A DNA stretch of 64,000 bases from Batillaria attramentaria (lineage: Eukaryota > Mollusca > Gastropoda > Batillariidae): positions 898,501 through 962,500 of the forward strand of contig JACVVK020000214.1 in NCBI GenBank assembly GCA_018292915.2, given 5' to 3'. Below the pieces are notes generated by a model, which was given only the letters and a program-made list of their open reading frames with translations, was not told the DNA's origin and ran no database searches. Of the stretch, positions 34,049-47,198 are shown piece by piece (within the stretch, counting starts at the first letter, position 1; the number at the start of each line of letters is the position of its first letter). Both the position numbers and the translations under genes were made by a program.

Positions 34049-34126
<78 letters not shown>

Positions 34127-34190
34127 TGGGATCATGGAACTTTTCACGATGTCTGTACATACATAACGATATGAGTAATCCTTACAACAA
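34049..34190. repeat. (CA)n tract and flank upstream of gene 1
   Basis: A CA tract plus a conserved flank with TACATACATAACGAT, matching 13826-13960 upstream of gene 2. Confidence 0.7.
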
Positions 34191-34616
34191 TACTGTTGTT
34201 TTGTACATCTATCTATATACAGTATACGCCGGTTATAAGAAACTCCAAAGGGGGGGGGGGGGGGGTATTTTTTGGTTTCTTATATCCGAGTTTTCTTATA
34301 ATCTGAAAGTCGGATATAAGAGAGTATTTTGAAAAATATTTCTTTTAACCGAGTTCAGTGAAAAAAGGCTTAAAACATTTCTTTTTTTTCAGTTCGTGTA
34401 TGTTTTGCATTAAATTAAGAAATATCTGGTTTCTCTTAAAGACCTGCACAGAATATATATGTGTAGAGTTAATATACACCAGTGCGCTTGTGTCCATGAA
34501 AATACTGTTTTTGCTTCCCAGCTGTAGCGCTGGCGGTCATGTGGTAAAGAAGACAAAAAAACCCAAACCAACCAACCAACCAACCCAACCTACCAACCAA
34601 ACAAACAAACAAAGAG

Positions 34617-34994
34617 GAACGGCCCCGTCCTACAAAGTTGTTTCTCCAAATTTCATTTTACTTTGTCTGTTTTGTTGTTATTGTTGCCGGTTCTCCCCTC
34701 TCCATGTTCTACCAATGACACTAGATCCTCTACGACCTCGACCGATTAGTCACGTGACTGGGGGTGGGGCCGGGTGGGGGGAGAGAGAGAGAGACAGACA
34801 GACAGACAGAGAGAGAGAGAGAGTGGGTGGGTGGGTGTTTATGAGTTTAACGTCCTTTTCCACCACGTAAGGGTGATATCAAAGACGGGGCAACGAGAGA
34901 AAGGCCAGCACAAATATTTGGCCCAAGCCGGGATTCGAACTCTCGACCCGAGCATTGAAAGTCCAACGCTCTACCATTCGGCTACCCTGGCTCC

Positions 34995-35034
<40 letters not shown>

Positions 35035-35986
35035 GTCAGTTCCGTGAACTAAACATTTGACGTCAGCCTCAGGCAGGTCGTCATACACAGACCGAGAGAT
35101 GACGTCAGTTCCGCGAACTAAACATTTTGACGTCAGCCTCTAGCACTGCGATCGTCTGAGGAAGCTTGTTTATGTCTTGTGATTTCCCTGTTGGCTTTGT
35201 GGCTTCCCCGATTGAATTATTTTTCACATGAAATCTGGAAGATCTAGAGGGCTGGTGAAATGTGGGAGGCAGTGACGATACTTGCTTATTTTGTCTGGGA
35301 ACTAAGCGTTTGACGTCAGCTTCACACTGGTGGTATGACAGATGATGCTTGTGCATGTCTTGTAATTTCCCTGTTGCTTTTGTGACTTCCCTGGCTGAAT
35401 TAATTTTTACATAAAATCTGGAAGATCTAGAGGGCTGGTGAAACATGGACTAAAATACCTTGTATTGTACTTATGAAATCGAAAATTTGGAACTCTTTTG
35501 ACCGGTGCTTTTCGCAGAAACTTGAAAAAGTTATGTTTATCTAAAAGTTCAGTTATTCTAAATGCTAAAGCTATAATAGTGCAGTAGTTCCTGTCATATG
35601 TGCAGTTGTCACACTAGACAAAAACGCCGGGATGATAAGTAATTTGCAGTAGTCTTTTCATAGATATTTGATCTTATGTGCAAACCACCCGTACCTCGAA
35701 AATATTTTTTTTACACAAAACCAGTCAGAGCTACAGAGCTGTAGCACGAATACAGGCAGTGTGATTGGGTGAACTTCAAAAGTCTAGAAAAGGAAGGAAT
35801 TTGAACAACTTTTTCGAAAAAATTCGTAACACGACCGATTTTTTAAAATCGGCGATAACTCTTCTGAAAATGCGGCAGGCTAAAAATCGTGAAAGGTAGG
35901 TCTGGAGAAGGTGATTTCCCATTTTATCTCAAAGTAAAAAGGCCTCCATCGAGGTGGTTTAGGAGATAGCGATCATTACATCCGTC

Positions 35987-36019
<33 letters not shown>

Positions 36020-36230
36020 ACGTCTCACAACTCCCGCCAAAAAGAACGCAGCAGCATAGTGTGCACGTCAAGTGTCTATGACGCAGGTTTCGTTACGTCA
36101 CTATGTGCGTGAAAGTATTATTGTGTGGAGAAACGTCACAGTCTTGTTTTGTATCACTGAAACTTGCTGCTGCGCGCAGCAAAATCTGCCCCGTCTCATA
36201 AAGTTGTTTCTCTATAGAGAAACAACTTAA
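34617..36230 (-). mobile_element. Family 2 repeat, copy 2 (inverted)
   Basis: The reverse of 9016-10578: it ends with TAAAGTTGTTTCTCTATAGA and palindrome partner at 36203-36228, and carries the same 183-base tandem units (35105-35446) and a SINE A (34825-34997) in the matching place. The SINE therefore probably predates the spread of this family. It lies about 1 kb upstream of gene 1. Confidence 0.75.
34825..34997 (-). mobile_element. SINE A inside family 2 copy 2
   Basis: An inverted SINE A with B box (GATTCGAACTC in plus orientation) and a GTTTAACGTCC tail, flanked by GA tracts. Confidence 0.85.
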
Positions 36231-36440
36231 CTCACATTTGCTGGAGCATCACTGTGGAACTCACTTCCGATGCCTATAAAGTCAGCAACTTCTCTAAAAA
36301 CATTTAAAGCATTATTACGACGGTATTTGTTTGACTGTCTGTAGTGCGAACTAGTATTTGCAAATTGATGCTCACCATAATGCGTATTCCTACTCAGATC
36401 GCGTGATGGACTCACTGTTTTTTTTGTTTTGTTGTTGTTG

Positions 36441-36476
<36 letters not shown>

Positions 36477-36566
36477 GCATGTTTGATGTTCCAGGCACGC
36501 TCAGTTCCAGATGAAACTACAAATGTTTGACCTTGACACAGTGTGTGTACGCGCGCGCGCGCGCGC

Positions 36567-36655
<89 letters not shown>

Positions 36656-36850
36656 CATGACTGTGTTCTCTTGTTCCAGATGTATTTTCTTCAATGTTGT
36701 TGTCTCTCTTTTTATGTCTTTTTATTCTTATTATTTGCTTTTCTCTAATCTTTCGTAGTATTAGCAACGGCAAGTTTGCAAACTAACGTACTTTCTGTCA
36801 AAACTTTTACCGTTGAGAAATAAAGTTTCATCATCATCATCTCTCTCTCT
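36231..36850 (+). pseudogene. LINE 3' end fragment with (TCA)n tail
   Basis: It starts in frame with FAGASLWNSLPMPIKSA and KTFKALLRRYLFDCL then stop, a standard LINE ORF2 C-terminus. A 3' UTR follows with a CA/GT tract (36560-36651) and ends AATAAAGTTTC(ATC)n, matching 28850-28936. Confidence 0.75.
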
Positions 36851-36917
36851 CTCTCTCGTTAAACTCCCAAACACCCCCCCCCCCCCACCCCCCCCTCTCT
36901 CTCTCTCTCTCTCTCTC

Positions 36918-37095
36918 GGGGAACCGGGATAGCCGAATGGTAGATCGTTGGACTTTCAATGCTCGTGTCAGTCGCGAGTTCGAATCCCGGCTGGGGCCAA
37001 ATATTTGTACTGGCCTTTTTGTCGTTGCCCCATCTTTGATATCACGCGTATGTGGTGGAAAAGGACGTTAAACTCCCGAATACCCACCCTCTCCC
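36918..37095 (+). mobile_element. SINE A copy
   Basis: The head GGGATAGCCGAATGGTAGATCG and B box GAGTTCGAATCCCGG are intact, as is the GTTAAACTCC tail. It sits between a (CT)n tract and an 80-base (CA)n tract (37100-37181). Confidence 0.85.
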
Positions 37096-37097
37096 TC

Positions 37098-37181
<84 letters not shown>

Positions 37182-37183
<2 letters not shown>

Positions 37184-40100
37184 ATTTCAAACAGGGACTA
37201 CAGTCACATAGAACCAGAGACATAGTAAGGAGATTGAAGTCTGAGCGAAATTATGTAGACCTAATAGTAGAGCGGAAAACTTTCTGGGCCCTATAGTGAA
37301 CATCCAAACTAGTGATCTTTTTGTGACTAACAAAGGATGGGGCATATGGAGTGAAAGATTGTGAAGTAAAAGAAGGTTTGGTACCATTTTGAGAACGACG
37401 GAGGCTGGACAAAATTTGCTGTAGCTGCTTTTGTCAGCTCCGTGAGTGCAGACGAAACAGCCATATTTTTGAGGGGACCAGCAGTTTACTACCATGTTAA
37501 ACTGCAGTCAGTGCAAAGTTCGAGCAGCCAGTTTTAAAGATATTTTATAAACTGATTGTAAGGCTAAGGAAAGTGTACTTCAAAAACTTTTCTTTGTATC
37601 TGCGAGTAGAGACGCATACAAATTCAAACACGATCGCTGTACGAACGCGATGATCCCTTGGAAGTGTCACGTGACATATTTGGCGCGTACTCGAAAGAAT
37701 CGCGAAGAACTCGACCTGTTGTTGTCTTAAATTAGCTCGCTTCGTTCTTTTACGCCTCGATCAAGAGACATTGCGGTGCACATTTGCAGAACTACAATTC
37801 TGGTTGACATCCTTATTATTTTTCATAACTTTTAGTTGCTTAATATTTGGAAAGCGGCTTTGCCGGCTGACACATCGCCTGAATGACAAGACTGCGTGCC
37901 GAAGGGTTTTGATCTGCAGTATCGTGGGGTCGATAGCAATAGAATTAGCCATGTGAGCAAAGGAAACAGTTTCACAGATTTCTTTCAAAAGTCCTGCGTG
38001 TGCCAGTACAGATAATTTTTCAGACTTTTAACGCCAGTGCAGCTAAGGGCGAAATCAAAACGACCACTGGAGTGGCTGTGATTTCATCACATAAAGATGT
38101 TTATCAACAAATCTATTCGTTTATTCTAGCGCAAACAAGACGCTTTATCGTGGGAAAAGACGTGAGCACTAGCAGAAGTTATTTCTTTAAACTGTAGAAC
38201 AACACCTAACCCTACTCCCATCCCAACTCAGTCGCGCATATGCAGCACATGTGTCAGCCGGGCTCCGTTTCACAGTGTGTGTGTGTGTGTGTGTGTGTGG
38301 GATGTGATAAATCAGCAGCTTCAGTTCTGGAAGTTTGTCACTCTGTTTCTCTCTCTCTCTCTCTCAGCTTTGTGTATCCACAATAACCGCCTTTAAATAC
38401 TTGAAAGAACTGAGTTACATGTAATCATAAATTCCATAAATTGAATGCTTCAGGACCTAACTGACTTTTCAAATGAGTATAGTAAAATTGTTATACAAAA
38501 CCTTCAGTAAAGAAGAAAAAAATCACTGAATTGAAGGAAAGTGGATGGCAGTGAGTGCTTTCATGTTTGACACAGACATATTATTTAATTTCATTACTTG
38601 AGCAGGGCAAAACAAATGCAGAGCTAACACTACGGATAATGGATACACTGTTCAGCTGTTTGTTATCAACCACATTAATGCGAAAGTGATTTTCCACATA
38701 AAACATCCCTGTGTGTAGTGGGCAGAAGGGTGTGTGAGAGGAGGGAGGGGGATGTTGGTGTTGGAGGGGCCCATTTCGTCCACAGCATCATAGAAGGTCA
38801 GTTGATGGGAGAGACCTGGAGAGGGTTCACCGACGGAATGTCACGACCCTGTCCTGCCTTCCCACTCATACACACATTCACACACGCAAATAACCACTTG
38901 CTCCCACACCGCTCGCAACCATACAACACCAGACGCAGAAAACGCTGAGAATACAATACGAAATCTTTACCACAAACACTCAACACTTAACTACACACAC
39001 ACATTTTACACATACAATAAGAATCACAGCACCAGCACTTCCGTCTGTCGCGGAACGTGACAGGCGACTTGATGGTAACTACTGGCTAATTACCAAAATT
39101 AGTTGATAATACAAACGATATAATTAACAGTCTCTATCCCTTAAACTGGGAAACTATACTGGTGGCCTGGTCTCTGACAGTTGGAGGAGTACGTAACGAG
39201 TGTATACGTCCTTTCTCCCGGAACGGACGCCGCCGTCTTCAGGGTGGAGAAGGCCCACGTAGGAAAAACTCAGTCCCAACTCGTCAGGTGGTCCACGGGT
39301 ACCAAGTGGCGTCGACACGATACGCGCCTGCTTGCGTGGAGGAGACACGTCCGACCGTCAGCCTCAGTGTAGCCTCAACCCGTTACTCTGGACCCCAGCC
39401 AGACCGCTGTTGATATAAAATAGTCCGTGACGTTCCATCAGCAGTGGACACAGATATGCATGACATACACACTCAAACGCAGTCCTCAACTGTCTTACAA
39501 TGTGTTGAGCCACCAGTTAAAACTACCGTCACAGTAATGACAAGTCTTACACTACATAGAGTTAGACATGCACCTTTTAAGTAACCAAAGTGACAACAGT
39601 TACTTACATCAACGTACTAACAAAATACAATTTAAAAAAGCTTACTCCTACACAAAGGGAAAAAACTTTGGTAATAGTGACGATTCAGCGTCAAAATGGC
39701 TAGTTGACGGTTTTCCGCTCATCAGCTATATCTCTGAACAGGAACAGACGTCAGTTTTTTCGTTTACGTCACAATTTGTTTCTGACGGAAGCAACATACG
39801 CAATTTCAGTGGTTGACGTCATCATCTACTCTATCAGAATTCTATCATTTCAATTAAAAACTCAACTTACTATAATGGCAGGAACCAAGAAACCTGTAGT
39901 ACTTGTTACGATTTAAATTACAATGAATATTTAGAATACAACAATCTGGTTCCTGACACGGAAATGCAAACAAAACAGTCAATAGAAGGTGACTGTGATG
40001 CATGTTGTCAGTAACTGCTGAAATTCTAACTTTTGACAAATGCAAACAACAGAAATGTCACATGGAATACACGTTTCACGTGTACAGCAGCAGAGGATGA

Positions 40101-41116
40101 AATCTGTGTAATAAGTGTCCACCACCTACATAGAACTGAACACGGCAGTGCATACTCTTTGAAACTTCATTTCCGTGTTCCAGTGTCATTAAGTACTCTA
40201 CAATCTTCTATGTTTGGTAAACTGTTTATGGTGAAATGAGTCTCAAAACCATTTATTATTGTAATAGGCTTATTGTATATGGATACATATGTACCACTGT
40301 TCTACATGTAGGTACCATATGTACCACTGTTCTACATGCAGGTACCATTTCCGTATCCACTGCCTTAGATCTGCCCTACTGACTTAAATTAGCACTTGTA
40401 TCGCATTGTGAGAACATGCAATGTCAAAGAAATTACTTCTAAGATATTGTTAGAGCCCAGGATAGTCAGCTTCTGCTGATCAAAAGATTTTAAAATGATA
40501 ATAATGATTTATGTAGAGCGAATAGGCAGAAAAAGTATCATAATGATTTGTGATAGTACATGTAGCATGTCTGAAAAAAGGGAGATTTTATTCAGGCGAC
40601 TCAGTATTAGAAAACAAATAGCAATGAAAAGTGAACTTACTTGAAAGGAATCAAATACATGTACAATCCCATGGAGTACAGCAGAGTCACACACAAACGC
40701 CATACTGTTTGTCCAACCAGAGAACAGTGCTATTTTTTTTTTAATGATTTAAAAAAAAAAAAAAAATTTATTATTATTGTTAAATTTTATTATTTTATTT
40801 TATCATTTGTTATTTTATTTAATTTTTAAATTTCAGTTTTGTCATGAATGTTTTAAATGGGTTTGGATCTGTTAATCGTTCAGGGAATAAATGCCTGATG
40901 TAAAATGTTGTAAAGTCTCTACTTGCTTCCATGTGCAGACATATGTCAATGTGAAGTAAGGGGTTGTTGAGCAGTTTCTATTGACTCACCCAGAACCTTA
41001 TGGGTTATGTTCTTCATAATTAAATTGTCAAAACACAATCCAGTATCCTACATTTTGACAGTGAGAAATGAAAAGTCCCTGACACTCCCTCACCTCCCCC
41101 CCCCCCACCACCACCA

Positions 41117-41175
<59 letters not shown>

Positions 41176-42680
41176 CCACTCATTATTTTATTTTATTTTA
41201 GTTTAGTTGATTTTGTCAGGATTGTTAGGTAAATCTTTGATAGCAGTAACTAAAGTCATTAAGGAAAACAGTGCTTCATGTAACATGTTTCAAAGACAAT
41301 CACCAAACTTCTATTACTGTCTTCACTTGTTCCCATGTTCAGTCATGTGTAAATGTGAGGACAGGGGATTTAGAGCAATTCTTATTGACTCAGCTAGATC
41401 TTTGTGACTTGAGTTCTTCATAATCAATTTGTCAAAACACTATCCAGGGTGCTAAATTTTGACAGTGAGAAATGAAAATTCACTGACTGCTCTTGTATAA
41501 GATTTGTACTGCTGGTTTCTTGTTAATGTTTTCATTACATAGTAAAAGAAGGTGATTGCTATAGGCGGTGGTTAATTTCCCTTAAAAACCTGTGAAAGAA
41601 TGACCCTCACCTATTTCGCCCCCTAGAGTCATTTATGTGATGGCAAAGAAGCCCATCATGTTCATTGTCTTTACTGGACCAGACTGCTGCTACAACAGAA
41701 CAGAAGGCTGACAAGGAGATTTGGCCTAGTGGTCATGACAGGTCCTGTCAGGTTTGGGACTTTTACATTCTAAAACAAAGTCCAAAATCAATGCTTCATT
41801 GTCCATGATGCCTGCCTCAACTTCATACCAACTTTATATCAAGTGTTTATGTTCAGGATCTGGGAGGGATGGTAGAAAAGAAACAAATAAAATAATATAC
41901 TTTGCAGAAAACGTGGTGGTGGTGGTGTACAAATGCCCACATGCTCCTCCCCCCCCCCCCCCCACACACACACTCGGTCAATCAATCAAGCAGTGAGATG
42001 ATATTCAGTGCAAAAAAAAAAAAAAAAAAAAAAAATCGTCAAGTCAGAGCATACTTTTAGTGATCTAGGTGACTGACAACGACTGGTGTACTTTTCATGA
42101 AATAAAACTGACTGGTTGGGTTGCAACACCGTAACTTGACCACTCGATGAATAGAAAAAAGAAAGAAGTCATTTTATTTCCAACATCTGGTTGGGAATAT
42201 AGTATCTGCCGTGTGCGCTGTCCTCCCCTTTCCTACCTTCCCGTGAGGAAGGAACTCAAGAAACCTAACGATGGAGTGCACGCTAATTGAGAGTAAAATT
42301 GATTCGGGACAGTCGGCTCAGTTTGTGGCGTTCTTTCAGTATGAGTATCATACATGGACGCGTCGTGCCCCACAGCAGTAAGTCAAACCTGAGATATACG
42401 CTTTTTTCAGGGGAAAAATAATAAAGCCAAGTGGTTTTATTACCGTTAGACCTACTGGAGTAAAACTGGTTTGGAATTCGCGGCAACGGGTTTTATTCTG
42501 TTGTTGCCGTGCATTTCAATTCTGCAGGCCACTCCGTCTTAAATATGACAGTAACTGGCCTGTGGCTTATGCACGGTGACGCCACAGACAGACGCGACAT
42601 GGAGTCGCACATTATTCAGCGCCTGGGAAGTCAGGCCCCGGGTGGTTTGAACGAAAAGCCGTAACATAACCCTCTGAACT
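37182..42680. other. Long stretch without recognisable genes
   Basis: I see no supported gene. Contents are short AT-rich frames without family signatures, microsatellites (38274-38299 GT, 41117-41169 CA), a tandem 33-base duplication at about 40286-40345 (GTACCATATGTACCACTG...), poly-A/T tracts and a possible TGTCACG...CGTGACA fragment (38839-39061). Confidence 0.6.
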
Positions 42681-42685
42681 TTTTT

Positions 42686-42875
42686 CACACACAATCCATG
42701 GTCCTGTGTCACCAAAGGATGGGTGTTGTGATTGCTAATTTTCACTATTCTTTTTTGTTCTTTTCTGCCCAACATTTTTTTTTTTTTTCACACACAGTCC
42801 ATGGTCTTCTGTCACCTAAGGATGGGTGTTGTGGTAATTTTGCTATTTTTTCTGGTCCTTTTCTCGCCCCCCCCC
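42686..42875 (+). repeat. Tandem duplication of about 100 bases
   Basis: Two adjacent units share CACACACA-x-TCCATGGTC, TGTCACC-x-AAGGATGGGTG and a TTCTTTT-rich end. They are separated by poly-T and followed by poly-C/poly-T. Confidence 0.8.
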
Positions 42876-42974
42876 CCCCCCTTTTTTTTTTTTTTTTTTT
42901 TTCCCGCGCCGTGTATGTCAGTACGTCCGCAGAGTTACCTTTTGCTTGTTTGTTGAAGTTATGTCCCATTTGTT

Positions 42975-43140
42975 TATGTCCTGAAGAAGGCGTAAGCCGA
43001 AACGTCGACCTGTGCCGTCCTTTGTCAAAGTTAAGTGGTTTCTGTCCCTTTTGTGTCGCTTTTATTTGCTTAACTTGTAACCACTTCGCAGTCATTACCG
43101 TTTCCGTTTTTATTTTCCAGATTTTTTTGCCTGCGAGAAA
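42975..43140 (+). mobile_element. Possible Penelope-like element end
   Basis: CTGAAGAAGGCGTAAGCCGA followed by AACGTCG fits a motif I recall near Penelope-like retroelement ends. It is followed by AAAGTTAAGTGGTTTCTGTC and ACCACTTCGCAGTCAT, both repeated at 46410-46465. Class is inferred; no RT or GIY-YIG coding is seen. Confidence 0.4.
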
Positions 43141-44631
43141 GAGCCTGGGGTTCCCCTGAATGCCGTGCACTCACCAAGGTCAAATGCGATGTGAGAACTC
43201 TAAGTTTTATCTCAGCTATCCTGAGACAAACAATCCAGTTGAACACGATTCAGGCAAGTCAAACTGGGGAGCCTCTAATTTGCTGTTTTCCTAACTGTGA
43301 AGGACCAGTCACCCAAAACAGATCAAGCTACACAGTCAAAGGAAACCGTTTCGTGGTTCATTGACACTGTCTCATTCCCTGCTGCCACACAAATGACAAC
43401 TACAACTAGGCCTTTGTATCGCGCGTAGACCAAAATCAGTTTTGCACATTCGTTGTTGGGGGAGTCAGTTGACACGGTCGAGCATTGGACTTTGGTGTAC
43501 GGTTCGAATCCAGACCCAAACACGTGTGCAGACCTTTTCCAGTGTACCTCTATGAAATCCGCCTCCTGGTGAACAGACGATGTCTAACCCCAAAACGTAA
43601 CTGTTTCAAGGACTTCGTCGGGAAGGAAAAAAATAAGTAAACATACTTTCCGTTTTCTTCAGTGACACTCCTAATCACAGTGGCGATACTACGTCACAAC
43701 ATTTCGTGCCGGTGCGAGCAAAAATACCGATAGTTGGCCCCAGAATGGACAAATTACTCCACGAAAGGGACAGGGTTGTGAGTTTGAATGAATGAGCGTT
43801 CCTTTCGAGGAAACTCATGAGTGTTATGAACCAAACGGCGTGTGCATTTCGCCTACAGTCGCCACAAACTCGACCGGAAACGGCCGTTGCTCAGTACAGA
43901 ATTTGAAAATGACGACACAAATCCATGCCAAACGCCTCAGCTAGCCAACAGCGAACCTAAACTTTTATTGCAGAAGAGAACCTGTGTCCGTTACTTACAA
44001 ATCAAGCCGCACTGGCATGCCTGTGAAGGCTTGTTTTGTCTCAGGCTTCCTTTCTTTCCCTGCCCTCGGCACACAATGCGGTGCTGACTGCTGTGTGGAC
44101 AGTTTGTGTGGTCGGTGGCGATTTTGTGAGCACAGCGTGTGCACTGAACGATCCACAAAACAAGTCCATATCGAAGAAAGGACATTTTTTACACATCAGT
44201 AAATTCGGTATTAAAGTTTGGAATTGGGTTATACAGCTATTTGCTATATATTTCAAGTAAACACTTACCAACCACCCGAATTCTCGATCCTCACTAGATA
44301 TTATCTTTGCTTCCAGCAGGACAAAATGACTGCATGTCCTGAAAACACATGCACAGTTTAAAATTTGGAAGCAGATTTTTTTTATTTGTAACTAAATTAC
44401 TCCCCTCCGCACACAAAACTTGCATTATTAGTGCTCCACGGAGTTAAACTTTTACGTCAGTTCTCTGTTTCTCATTGAAATGAAGCCTTCTTAAGACACG
44501 TGGGCGCCGAAATGTTCACAACGTAGTGTTGTAGACCTCAAAACAAAAAAAAAGAAAAAAAAAAAGAAGTAACCAGCTAATGAAAGTAACCAGCTAATGC
44601 CATTTCTGAACACAAAACTTTATTTTTAAAA

Positions 44632-44815
44632 GCCTTCTGCTTTTGAAACTTTAATGTGCAAGGCAATCATAACAGTACAAAACTTGAAACTTCATCATGA
44701 TGAATTGAAAGTAACAAGCACAAGCGTTTATCTTCCCACCAAAAATGGAAATAAATCATTTTTTGGTACTGTTATGATTGCATTGCACATAGTTTCAAAA
44801 GCAGAAAGCTTTTTT
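44632..44815. repeat. Internal hairpin within the left arm
   Basis: AAGCCTTCTGCTTTTGAAAC...GCAATCATAACAGTAC is followed about 65 bases later by its complement GTACTGTTATGATTGC...GTTTCAAAAGCAGAAAGCTT, giving arms of about 60 bases. Confidence 0.8.
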
Positions 44816-45401
44816 CAAGTACAGAGGCAGAAATCTCCATGGCTCACTTGTGTTGTGGGTCAAGTTCATTGAAAACATTATGTTTGTAAAGCTCCTATCA
44901 CTGTATATCAATGCCAAGTAAGGTGTCTCTGATGCTCTTAGTTCCTGACAATATTACAGTTTTCCCCAAAACAGTTTGTATGGGCCTTGACCTTGGGTCA
45001 AAGTCATTCAAATGAGATCTGTTAGTAAATATCTCATCAATGTCTATCATTATGCCAAGTTTGATGCCTCTAGTATTTGTAGTTCCTGCGAAAACGCTAA
45101 TGTTAAAATTCACAACAGCTGTAATGACTTGAACTTGAGTCAAGGTCATTCAAAAAGGCAGTCTGCATAGGTCTTATTGTTGTCTATCATCATGCCTCGT
45201 TTGGTGCCGGCCCCATGGGCTCGCCTTCACGTGGCCGGGCTGATTTCGCTGAGCTTGCCCACCCCTTTTGCTCTTTCTTTACTCTTATTTCTGCCTCCAT
45301 CGGCCCATTCACCTGTCTTTTGCTCTCTTAAAATCTCCTCCGGGGGGAGGTCAGTAAGCGGGCGTCTGCTGACCCTTGGTCGCGTGAGACATCTGAGGGT
45401 C

Positions 45402-46478
45402 AGAAACCACTTAACTTTCAGAAAGGAAAGTTAATTGGGTGAGTGAGTGAGTTTTTAGGGCTTAAAGCCGCGCAAGCCACAGACTAATTCGCGGCTGAGT
45501 GTGCCTGCACTACATGAAAAACAAAACAAAAATGTAACGTCGGACAAAGGATGCAAACTGGTCTACGAGGCAATATAAACCTAGGACATGCAGGAGACGC
45601 TGCACCTTCATGCTAATTTCTCGAACTCCCGGTTACAAAAAAGCGTAGAAAACAAATGACAATTACAACTAGGTAAAACAAAGATAAATACTAAGCGCAT
45701 ATACAGCAAATATTGCAACTTATCATCTCCTAGGCGCAATAAACCAGTTCGCAGCATATGCCCAACATCACTTATTTCTAACCACTGGTAGTGCAGACGT
45801 GAGTGAGGAGTTAAAAAGAAGAAATATAGATGAAAGGGCCGAACTTAGAAATCAGCTGAGAGAAGAGAGGAAAGACAGAGCGGCTAAATTCGGGAGGTTT
45901 TAAAGAGAAAGATACAGGTGAATGGGCTGGTGAGGGATAGACAGAGAGGTAGGAAGGAAGATTCCTTATTTGCCAATGGGAGGCAGTTGGAGAACAGACC
46001 GCTCCAACACGGAACCTCCCCGCCGTGAGGCGGTTTGGGAAAACAACGCACCAGAGAGGGGTGCGTTGTGAAGGTCTTCAACATGACAGGTGTTCAGCAG
46101 CACCAGCAGGGCGCTGCGAACAAAGCCCGCCAGGCTGAAGACCAGGTAGGTGGAATCCAGTGAAGTCGGCCTTCAGAAACTACCCTCAGATGTCTCACTG
46201 GACCAAGGGTCAGCAGACACCCGCTTACTGACCTCCCCCCGGAGGAGATTTTAAGAGAGCAAAAGACAGGTGAATGGACCGATGGAGGCAGAAATAAGAG
46301 TAAAGAAAGAGCAAAAGGGGTGGGCAAGCTTGGCGAAATCAGCCCCGCTGCGTGAAGGCGAGCCCATGGGGCCGGAAAGTTAACTAAAGGAAACTTTCCT
46401 TTGTGAAAGTTAAGTGGTTTCTGTCCCTTTTACGTGCTTAACTTGTAACCACTTCGCAGTCATAACTGTTTCTTTTTC
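45402..46478 (+). mobile_element. Insertion with 12-base duplication, itself interrupted
   Basis: The duplication CATCTGAGGGTC flanks it (45390-45401 and 46479-46490). Its own sequence is short: AGAAACCACTTAACTTTC at the left and the complementary GAAAGTTAAGTGGTTTCT on the right, then CCACTTCGCAGTCAT, as at 43020-43110. A second R copy has inserted into it. Confidence 0.75.
45435..46373 (-). mobile_element. Retroposon R, full copy nested in the insertion
   Basis: A 939-base copy bounded by GGAAAGTTAA (45425-45434 and 46374-46383), with its (ACTC)n tail at the left and GGCCCCATGGGCTCGCC start at the right on the minus strand. Confidence 0.85.
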
Positions 46479-46811
46479 CATCTGAGGGTCGTTTATGAAG
46501 TCCGACTTCACTGGATTCCCCCCACCTGGTCTTCACCCTGGCGGGCTTTGTTCGCAGTGCCCTGCTGGTGCTGCTGAACACCTGTCATGTTGAAGACCTT
46601 CACAACGCTTCCCTCTCTGGTGCGTTGTTTTCCCAAACCGCTTCACGGCGGGGAGGTTCCGTGTTGGAGCGGTCTATTCTCCAACTGCATCCCAGGCATG
46701 TTGTCTTAATACTGCGGTTGCCGATTCTCGCTATAGCGCGTAAACGTGCGCGGTTTTGGACCGAGACTGGGCTTGATAGACTCGGCATGTGGGCTGCTCG
46801 AGTCACACACG

Positions 46812-47057
46812 ATGTCGGACTACCACTGCGTTGCTATCGGCTGCCAAAATGGCTCGAGAAAATCAGATAAGCTGGAGAAATGTTCAGAGATGGTCTTACC
46901 TAATGGTGAGATCGTTCAGTTTGAGCCCTTTCCTTCAAAAGTTTCAGAGCCGAGACTCAGAAATTTGTGGATAAAAGCGATTCGAAGGCAGAACTTCTCC
47001 GCGTGGCAAGACCGAGTCTCTCGGTTGAAGCGACTGCCGATCTGCTTCAAGGGCTAA
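46812..47057 (+). pseudogene. THAP-type zinc-finger fragment
   Basis: The frame starts MSDYHCVAIGCQNGSRKSD and has FEPFPSKVSEPRLRNLWIKA and RRQNFSAW: the C-x4-C start, FPxx and R-x2-W-x2-A core of THAP DNA-binding domains, as found in P-type transposases and related proteins. The second metal-binding pair (C-x2-H) is missing because the frame turns into unrelated sequence after FSAW and soon stops. It is a truncated transposon gene. Confidence 0.72.
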
Positions 47058-47198
47058 AGTGATAAGCTGCGCTTTTGTGTAGCCACTAAAACGCACGCCC
47101 CTGTCATTCAGATATTTTTTTTTCAGTTCAGGAACTTTCAGTGATTTAATTTTGTCGCGAACATCTTTGCCGGTCGAAACGCTCACGTTGCTCGCCAT
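47008..47198 (-). pseudogene. SAP-like domain fragment
   Basis: The frame from MASNVSVSTGKDVRDKIKSL contains LKVPELKKKYL, RGVRFSGYTKAQLITLAL, matching the L-x3-LK-x3-RG-x3-SG-x2-x-LI pattern of SAP DNA-binding helices. It loses similarity where it meets the THAP fragment. SAP domains at protein N-termini are common in mobile-element genes. Confidence 0.62.

Noticed and set aside
38839..39061. TGTCACG...CGTGACA segment resembling a short LTR
   Set aside because: Ends look like those of the 23931-25901 element, but no matching target duplication flanks it and internal similarity is unclear.
39568..39816. 82-residue plus-strand frame
   Set aside because: Composition is unbiased and no motif or neighbouring exon supports it.
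41715..41760. tRNA-like A box (GGCCTAGTGGTCATGAC)
   Set aside because: There is no B box at the right distance and no SINE body follows.
43440..43560. tRNA-like stretch with GGTTCGAATCC
   Set aside because: A B box and weak A-box-like bases are present, but the body matches none of the three SINE families seen here; possibly a decayed SINE, not callable.
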